Positions 57,585-64,000 of a stretch of 64,000 bases of DNA are shown one piece after another. Under the pieces are notes generated by a model, which saw nothing but the letters and a program-made list of their open reading frames with translations, was not told the DNA's origin and searched no databases. The position numbers and the translations under genes were made by a program. Positions within the stretch are counted from its first letter, which is position 1. The number at the start of each line of letters is the position of its first letter. This stretch comes from Cristatella mucedo (Eukaryota; Bryozoa; Phylactolaemata; Cristatellidae): the NCBI GenBank assembly GCA_009760855.2, contig WPIO01000207.1, positions 167,501 through 231,500 on the forward strand, given 5' to 3'.

Positions 57585-57738
57585 ATCCATTTGTACAGTA
57601 CCGTAAGAAGACTTAATCTCTATTCAGGTGCTTCCCACGTGCCTCGTGGCTCGAGTCCACAACTTCGTTCATAAAAAATCTTCGCATTGACCTTGGTTCA
57701 AGATGAGTACTTTAACCACTGGGCCAAACCAGCGCTAA
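57585..57738 (-). mobile_element. SINE family 1, full length
   Basis: The - strand shows CCCAGTGGTTAAAGTACTCA (A box), GTGGACTCGAGCCACGAGGC (B box), CACCTGAATAGAGATTAAGT and CTTCTTACGGTACTGTACAA (tail). Confidence 0.8.
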
Positions 57739-57739
57739 A

Positions 57740-58790
57740 GAAACGGTCATAATGATGACGACTGGTGGGGTCGTCACGTACTGTAAATCAAGCTGAATCT
57801 GCAGCTCATGCGTCGAACACAAGACACGTTATTTCCACAGTCTTTATCAGAGTCTGTATGGCTTGCTCACTACCTCAAAAAATCCTGGCTCCACCACTGG
57901 ATGTGGGCTTGTTATGCTAAAGGTCAGGGTGCACTTCTACACTGCTGTTTCCTGCTGCAATCAACATACCAGCAGCTATTGGTGGTCCGCATAAAAAAAA
58001 TAGTTCACAGCACTGCAAGTTTCAGGGTTTCAACATTTATTTATCTTGGGTCGCTCGAGACTAGCTAACAGTCGCTAGAGAATAGTTAGCGGCCTAGTTA
58101 TGCACGGAAGTGGAATCTGTTTGCTATACCCTGTCCGTATCAATGGGCAGACTGATTTCAGTCTGCTCTACATTGAGCAACGCCCCCCCCCCGAGGTTGT
58201 ATTTTTTGCCCCGTGGCAAAATCCCGGCCTTGTCTTTGCTGTAGAAACCGGCTGGCCCGAATGACCTCCGCCGGCGTCCTTGGCTACGCGGGTTTGTCAA
58301 GCGTGGCCATGCAAAAGCGAGAGCTTCTGCATTGCCCTCGCTTACCGAATCTCCGCAGACGAGACCGAGAGACGGCCACTAGCTGGAGCAACTACAGCAA
58401 CTAAGCACAACTAAGCACTACTGAGCCGTTTAATACACAGGGGCGTATTAAGCAAGCAAGCTAAAGCAAGCGCACGCAAGGGAGGTACGTTTTGATGTTT
58501 TGACTGACGGACTGCGACGTGCTTGAACTTTTTAGTGCGCTTAACTTGTCTCAACCCAGATGACAGGCGGTCAATCGTGGACCGCCCTACTTCCGGGGGG
58601 GGGGGGGAGACGTGAGGTAGAGGAGGGCATCCAAAAGGCCACCGGCCACCGGCGGGTCGGACTCGTCTTGAGCTCAACGCCTTTAAATAGCGCCTTGTGC
58701 ACGAAGAAATTTTCTGCTTTTGATCAATGCATGTGATGGCGACATACGATTTGCTCGCGGGGTCCACCTAGCAGTCCTAGACGAGGCCGC
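57740..58790. other. Stretch with no gene seen
   Basis: Short open frames on both strands have no recognisable domain. A 10-C run lies at 58183-58192 and a 13-G run at 58595-58607. The last 200 bases may belong to the promoter of the candidate gene at 58861. Confidence 0.4.
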
Positions 58791-58794
58791 CGTG

Positions 58795-58801
58795 TATAAA
58801 A
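58795..58801 (+). promoter_or_regulatory. Candidate TATA box
   Basis: TATAAAA sits 60 bases upstream of ATG 58861 in moderately GC-rich sequence. It would place a start site near 58825. Inference from motif and spacing only. Confidence 0.4.
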
Positions 58802-58860
58802 CCGGTTGACTGGCCGCGGGAGAGCGGTCGTACCCTTTGACCTGGCAACCCGGAACACAA

Positions 58861-60430
58861 ATGGGCTGCCATTGTGCTGGTGCTTCGTCTGCGTTCGTTT
58901 GTCCAAGGTAGGCTGCCTCTAAGCAGAGCTCGCCTCCCGTTGATTAGATTCCGGCCGTTAGTCGCGCCCTAGCGCCGTCTTCAGCAGCTTTGAGCTCGCT
59001 TTGCGCCCTGCTACCCGTGGCTTGCGACGTTTGGCTAGCAGCTTTCAGAGGCCATCCATTGGCATCCGGTGGCTCAGCTCTCCCGTGCTGCTATTTGACC
59101 TGTTCCAGCTTGGCAGACGTATAGCAACCGCTGCCGCGACGTAGTGCTCTCTCGTCGGAGGTGCGGCGCTGCGTTCGTGGATGCGGCGCCGTGCAGCAAG
59201 GCAGGAAGTGCGCGCCCCATCGATCCACGCGATACTTCGATCTAAGTTAGCCACCTCCAGCTGTCTGAACGGCCGCCGCCGCGAGGCTGCTGCTTGCCGT
59301 CGGCGGCTGCTGGCTGGCACCAGGCGCCGCTGGGTTCGGTCCGAGGTTTCCGACTTTGGTCGCTCGGGTATGCGGGTTTGCCTTGACGTTTGATAGTTAT
59401 TTTTAGCTTCGTACCCGCAATGCCACCAGGTGGTGCAGCTCCTCGGAACCAGCATTTCTTTGCAGCACATGTAAAGTGCCTTGAAAGAGATTAAGCTCTC
59501 TCGATGGCGCTATACATTTTTCTGTTAATTTCTATTAGTATAGATGTATGCGTACGTACGATTTCAGACTGGAGCCTGAGAGCTTGTGACCAGCGTCTAG
59601 GAAGGCTCGGCCTTCGTAAGCGACGAACTTGACAAGTTCTTATGTTCTTTGCTTAGCCCTGTTTGTTTCCACCGATCTACTGTATCGGCGAACCCTTGGC
59701 CGAATGCCGAGAAAAAGATGTGTGAAGGCCTAGTACGCGATGGATCGAACCCCACTTTTGCATGCAAAAGATCAAATCGTCTCTCCGAAGACCTGTCTGC
59801 CGATCCAGGCATGTTTACAGTTGCACACACCATTGATCGTCGATCGCCTCAAGGTAGAGCATAAGAAGCATACTCAGAAGGCTGAAACAGCAGCAGCAGC
59901 CTACGGAAGGTGGCCGAGCAATCTGTTGGGTGGCAGGAAGTTCTCAAAGCCGGCTTACATATGAGGTCTGAACTCGTACGAACTGACATATGGAGACAAG
60001 GGCGTTAAGTTCAAGTGCAACTGACCTATAATATGTACAGATTGCCTTACTGAAGACTTATTTATCCTCCGATGCAATTCGAATCAGAGACCGAAGATTG
60101 GATGCCTATGAGACCAATCAAGCACTTTGTCTGTGAAACGAGAACATCAAAACTTATTCATCCAGCATTTACTGCTCTGTATGGGCCATGCCTTGTGCAT
60201 GCACGAGCGGCGAATTGCAAGCTCCACGCTCTTTCGTTGAGTTTTGTCATGACTGTGACTTCCTTACTGTCACTACAGTAACCGGTCCAATTAGTGGCAC
60301 CAGTGATGCAGCAGCAGCAGTTTTATTCTTTCATTTTTTTTATCCAGGGTACCTTGTGGGTGCTGTGCTGGCCTTTGCTACTACATACAATGGCTTAGCA
60401 ATTGCTCTGGCTTCACTTTTAATTGTTTGA
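58861..60430 (+). CDS. Candidate three-exon gene, unidentified small protein
   Basis: Proposed exons are 58861-58907 (ATG in context ACAAATGG, donor AAG|GTAGGC), 59657-59853 (acceptor TTCTTTGCTTAG, donor CAAG|GTAGAG) and 60348-60430 (acceptor TTTTTTTATCCAG, stop TGA). The phases match across both junctions (2, then 1), giving 108 residues. Exon 1 starts MGCHCAGASSAF. Exon 2 encodes a soluble-looking part with AEKKMCEGLVRDGSNPTF and SEDLSADPGMFTVAHTIDRR. Exon 3 encodes a hydrophobic C-terminus, YLVGAVLAFATTYNGLAIAL, which suggests a tail anchor. No family recognised. Two other acceptor-led segments fit the locus: 62066-62201 is phase-compatible with exon 2, and 63532 lies further down, so the real 3' structure may differ. 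A LINE B tail (59465-59530) lies in the proposed intron 1. Confidence 0.35.
59465..59530 (+). mobile_element. LINE family B or SINE 1 tail fragment
   Basis: Contains CATGTAAAGTGCCTTGAAAG, AGATTAAGCTCTCTCGATGG and CGCTATACATTTTTC. Only the shared 3' tail is present. Confidence 0.65.
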
Positions 60431-60929
60431 TATCACACTTCTTTGTTGCTATAGCTTTACTTTGTGCAGCCCAGCCCTGTTCTGTTTGGCTTGTACTGCT
60501 TAGTCGCTTTCGCGCAGAGCTTCGAGGGACAGAGCCAGGATTTTCATATGGGCAGTAAGATCTGCAGGCAATTACAAATTATAGCACACAGTCACAGTGT
60601 TTATTCGACATGCACTCGCATTCGCTTATCGACTGGGTGTAGTACATAGTTTTGTCACGAGTAATGGTCGCAGCTATATCATTCTCGGCATACAACAAAA
60701 TGGTATCGTTGGCCCTACTCCAGCTCCACCAGGTCGCTCCCCGCTGCTCTAGAGGGAAAATTGCCCGCCTGCCCGCTCCATGGCTGTGCTGCTAGTTGCC
60801 GTTCATGCTTGTCTGCTGCTTGATAGGCATGAAAGCCGAGTCCCTACTGCTGTGCGATGCTAGATAATCATGTGATATGTCCAGGATGTCTTATAAACTT
60901 GCATAGATCGCACTAAGATTTAATAGTAA

Positions 60930-61030
60930 TAATACTATATGTATATTGTGCCCCAAGAGAACTTACTCTCTTTCCCGGCACGATGCTTATGCCCTACAGG
61001 TGCCATGAGCATGAGATGTGGTAATTTGCC
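60930..61030 (-). mobile_element. LINE family B, 3' end fragment
   Basis: The + strand shows ATTGTGCCCCAAGAGAACTT, ACTCTCTTTCCCGGCACGAT and GCTTATGCCCTACAG, which is the tail and end of the family B 3' UTR in reverse. A TAATAGTAATAATACTATAT run sits at the tail end. Confidence 0.6.
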
Positions 61031-61549
61031 TTCTTACCCAAGGCTATCAGCTGCCTAGTAGCAGGTACATCGATGGTTTCTTTATCCTTGAATTACATAG
61101 GCATGCTTTCTGGCAGTGTCTGCACCTAAGGAGTGTGCTGTGCAGTTTGGTGGGCTGATCTGCGGAAAAACAGAGAACTTATAGTTCTAGCCGAGTAGAA
61201 GCAAGCAGTACTTAAAGTGCATGCTATTCCCTACCAATTGATTTGCAGATGTTGCTTGACTGATTTATGAAGCTAGGCAGCCAAAGTAGGTGAGTTGGTT
61301 TGCACATACATGTGCTGTTGTGCACATTCAACTAGTGATTCCTTGACTCTAGTCACGTGTGGCCCAGGAGCTGTGCCTCTGGGGGGAGGGGGGCTTTACT
61401 GAGGCTTGTGTGGAAACGTCAGTGCAGTGTGTGTGATCAGACAAACAATAAGCCACATACTACCGAATAGAATCGAAATCGCCGCTTTTTGCTAGCATCT
61501 GACAAGTAACCATAGCAGGTTTAAGTGATTAGAAATGTGCAAGCAGGCA

Positions 61550-62020
61550 ATTGCAGATGGTGCAAAACTCCTCAGCTAGGCTTGTCTGTCGTGAGCTTTG
61601 CAGTTGCCACATCACACCACTTCTAGGCCGACCTGGACTGGCTACCAGTCAAGCAACGGATCGACTTCAAGGTTTTGTCGCTCACTTTTGGGTCCCTTCA
61701 TTCTATGGCTCCAGCCTATCTCTCAGATCTACTCCCTCACCAGGCCAAGCGTCGTACCACCCGCTTCTCGGAATCCAACAGTTTATCAATACCTCGTACA
61801 AACCTCAAATCCTTTGGAGACCGTGCATTTAGTTCGTATGCCCCCTAAACCTGGAACTCCCTCCCGACTTGCGTCAGAACATCCCCTGTCTTGACCACAT
61901 TTAAAAAGAACTTAAAAACATACCTATTTAGGACAGCATTTAGTGGGTCCCTGTGATACATCCTTCATGTACTTATGCATGCTGACACTGTGCATGCTGC
62001 ACATGTTAATTCAATCTGGT
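61550..62020 (+). mobile_element. LINE family B, C-terminal fragment
   Basis: Starts at GCAGATGGTGCAAAACTCCT and encodes SARLVCRELCSCHITPLL, then in another frame MAPAYLSDLLPHQAKR and RTNLKSFGDRAFSSYAP. The 3' UTR begins (ACATTTAAAAAGAACTTAAA, GCATGCTGACACTGTGCATG) but stops before the hairpin tail. Confidence 0.8.
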
Positions 62021-62197
62021 GGGAAAGAGCCAATCACACTCACGATGCGCTTGCTCTTTTGCAGTAGCTGCACTCACCTTGACTCAGCATTCTTCCCCAA
62101 CCTTTTCAAGTCACTTGTTGTCAGGCTTGCTATCCTTGGGTTGCCACGAGCCGGTGGCTCAGGCTGCTATACCAGCTGAGAGAAGCAGGCGTGGCTG

Positions 62198-62491
62198 CTA
62201 AGATGATAGCTTCGATGCAATTTTACAGCGTTCGGCAATCAGACGCGTCAATTCCAAAAAGCTGTTTTTTGTGCATCCTTGTGCCGGATTGCTCTCGGAA
62301 CTAGTGGCACACTTTTCATCGAGCGCACCACCAAAGACGAGTGGATAACGTGTGCGGCAGGCAAGCCGGAGCTGTTGCTCTGCAGCATCAGCGTCAGCAC
62401 GATGAGCAGCAGCCAGCGAGAGCAGCAGCTGCAGTGCAGGAGCTAGAGCAGCACCTGCACTGCAGCTGCTGCTCTCGTCAATTGAATGCAT
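62198..62491 (-). CDS. Possible coding exon or small ORF, unidentified
   Basis: The - strand frame runs 97 codons from ATG 62491 to TAG 62198. After an Ala/Leu-rich start (AAALAPALQLLLSLAAAH-like, partly from CTG/CAG triplets), the second half is varied and protein-like: RYPLVFGGALDEKCATSSES and CTKNSFLELTRLIAERCKIA. The frame is open for about a dozen codons upstream of the ATG, so it could also be an internal or terminal exon. No nearby - strand AATAAA was found. A competing frame exists on the + strand. Confidence 0.3.
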   Translation of the reverse strand: MHSIDESSSCSAGAALAPALQLLLSLAAAHRADADAAEQQLRLACRTRYPLVFGGALDEKCATSSESNPAQGCTKNSFLELTRLIAERCKIASKLSS

Positions 62492-62977
62492 GCTGTAGCT
62501 GGGGGACCGACTGTGATGTTTTCAGCTGCCGGGTCTTTGCCGTTTTCACCGAGTTTCGTTTGTATCCTCGCTCTAAACATGCCGGCGTGCTTACGTGTTG
62601 CCGCGCCAGTGGCACTGTACCAGGCTTGTCTCGCAGGGAGCCCTGCCTGCTGTGAAAAGAGCGAGTCTTTTTCTGGCCGTTTGGCAGTATGGTCTGTGTG
62701 TTGAAATGGAACCGCACGACTTGCTGCTTGTTGTGCAGTAGAACTAAATGGGATGAAGACTTGAATGTCTGTTCTTGGAACTCGTCTGGTCATAGTGTGG
62801 GGGCTCTCGCAGCTGCAGCACGATGCTGCGGCACGATGAAGAAGAACGATGAATGACGATAACCCACATACCTGTAGTGATAGTGACGACAGCAGTATTG
62901 TCTGCTGGCGACGCCGATGACTGCGAGGGTACACACTGTGTAATAGCCGTCGGGTAGGCTGCACCTGATCACGGGAT

Positions 62978-62978
<1 letters not shown>

Positions 62979-63045
<67 letters not shown>
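62979..63045. repeat. (GA)n microsatellite
   Basis: A pure GA run of about 33 units. The 257-codon frame on the opposite strand is carried by this repeat and is not called. Confidence 0.97.
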
Positions 63046-63046
<1 letters not shown>

Positions 63047-63444
63047 ATGTGGATAGCTTGCGTGCAGGCTGATGCACACGAAAGAAGTGGAAAGCTTACG
63101 GCAAGGATACGGTCGCATGCCGGCATGCCCCCATAGGGCAGGCAGAGTTTTGGCTGGGGCGGAACCACGTGATGGCGATGCCATGCCCATAATGTGACCA
63201 TTGATTGCTCTTGCAATTTCTCAAGCTCAGACGTTTAGCTGTGGCTTCAATACGACCGTTGTGATTACAGTTTTCATGTTTTCAGTGCATTCGTATTCAT
63301 TGAGTGCTATCATAATTTCATTAGAGCATACTTTAGTGTAGGACTGACTTTTCCAATCCTTTAAAAAAGCACTCAGAAAAATCTGCAATCGGCTCTAAAA
63401 TTACACGGATGTTCTCTGGAGAGTGAGCACAGTCGGCTCCACGT

Positions 63445-63636
63445 TTGGTTAACGAAATATTGGAATTGGATATAGCCGAAATGTGGAGTAGTAGAGATGG
63501 TTTGACAGAAGTGCTATTTCCTTGTTGCAGGTATGCTGGCCTATTGATATTGGTCGGGATGTCACTGAGTGGTGTCCATTTTGCTATGGCGATAGCCAAC
63601 AGGCAGTCGTGCAGCTGCTACACTGACCACGGTTAG
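63445..63636 (+). CDS. Possible terminal coding exon with a hydrophobic segment
   Basis: An acceptor-like TTCCTTGTTGCAG ends at 63531, and the frame from there encodes YAGLLILVGMSLSGVHFAMA and a Cys-rich end before TAG at 63634-63636. The same frame is open upstream to 63445, so the exon start is undecided. It could be a distal exon of the candidate gene at 58861, or unrelated. No family recognised. Confidence 0.25.
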   Translation: MVNEILELDIAEMWSSRDGLTEVLFPCCRYAGLLILVGMSLSGVHFAMAIANRQSCSCYTDHG

Positions 63637-63639
63637 GCT

Positions 63640-64000
63640 CTCCTATGTCCACACGGACCACCAAACAGGCGTGACATGCTGGCAGTCTCTGCTCTACCAG
63701 CGATGTCTAGGTAGCCAGCTTGTTGTGTGGATGGGCAGGCACTTCCTGTGGTTCTTTAGCTCACTGGCAGCTTAAAAAAAATAAAAATCGCCATAATTGG
63801 CAGCCTCATTGATGTAGCTCCTGCAAAACCGTAGGAGCTCTCACTCTGCAAGCATGGAGCAATACAGAGAGTCTTGCTGCTAGAACCGGCCCGTGGCATG
63901 TGACACTGTACCTATTACCCGTGAAGTAGGAGCACTATATTACAGGGATAAGATCAAGCTGGCCCACTAGGGCCACTGTGGCAGCTCAGCAAGTGTGGGC
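63640..64000. other. Window end, nothing recognised
   Basis: No coding, RNA or repeat feature could be supported in the last 360 bases. Confidence 0.5.

Noticed and set aside
59045-59470. 141-codon - strand frame
   Set aside because: Arg/Ala-rich frame in GC-rich sequence, overlapping a frame on the other strand; no domain.
62443-63216. 257-codon - strand frame
   Set aside because: It is carried through the GA microsatellite as a Ser-Leu run and has no recognisable domain on either side.

Overview
The window is nuclear DNA from an animal, most likely an invertebrate bilaterian. I cannot name the phylum. The evidence is a multi-exon mitochondrial porin gene with short GT-AG introns, a sugar transporter of the animal SLC2A8/6 type, AATAAA polyadenylation signals, tRNA-derived SINEs, CR1/L2-like LINE fragments and many dinucleotide microsatellites. 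No bacterial-style operons, rRNA genes or CRISPR arrays are visible.

Two genes are firmly supported. (1) A VDAC/porin gene lies at 8468-10309 on the + strand. It has eight coding exons that join in phase to give 283 residues. The first coding exon consists of the start codon alone. (2) An intronless SLC2A8/GLUT8-like facilitative sugar transporter lies at 43905-45305 on the + strand and encodes 466 residues. Both genes are followed by AATAAA signals. A third locus is well supported but unidentified: a 3'-terminal coding exon on the - strand at 54693-55078, with AATAAA downstream. Weaker gene candidates are a GC-rich 5' coding exon (32485-33072, +), splice-flanked exons at 37441-38056 (+), a TATA-led three-exon model (58861-60430, +), an ORF with a membrane segment (33927-34343, -), an ORF at 62198-62491 (-), and small open exons at 50576-50784 and 63445-63636 (+). 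I could not assign a function to any of these.

The rest is mostly repeats. LINE family A (CR1/L2-like, 3' end in ACATT repeats) has six copies; the longest is at 21425-23090 (-) and carries an RT domain with YADD. LINE family B (L2-like, 3' end with a short hairpin followed by ATT-type repeats) has about 13 copies, mostly 3' fragments. SINE family 1 is a tRNA-like head joined to the family B 3' tail and has seven copies. SINE family 2 is a second tRNA-derived family with a different body and tail, with about ten copies. One SINE 2 copy sits inside a LINE B copy.

Layout: 1-7.4 kb, decayed LINEs, SINEs and CA repeats; 8.4-10.5 kb, VDAC; 11-27.6 kb, repeats with one long LINE A copy, a fold-back element and an AT-rich island; 27.6-33.1 kb, CpG- and GC-rich promoter-like region ending in a probable first coding exon; 33-43 kb, SINEs, minisatellites and candidate exons; 43.6-45.9 kb, sugar transporter; 46-54 kb, mostly featureless; 54.5-64 kb, three or more partial gene candidates interleaved with LINE B fragments. 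The two solid genes are not functionally linked: one is a mitochondrial outer-membrane metabolite pore and the other a sugar carrier of the plasma membrane or endomembranes.
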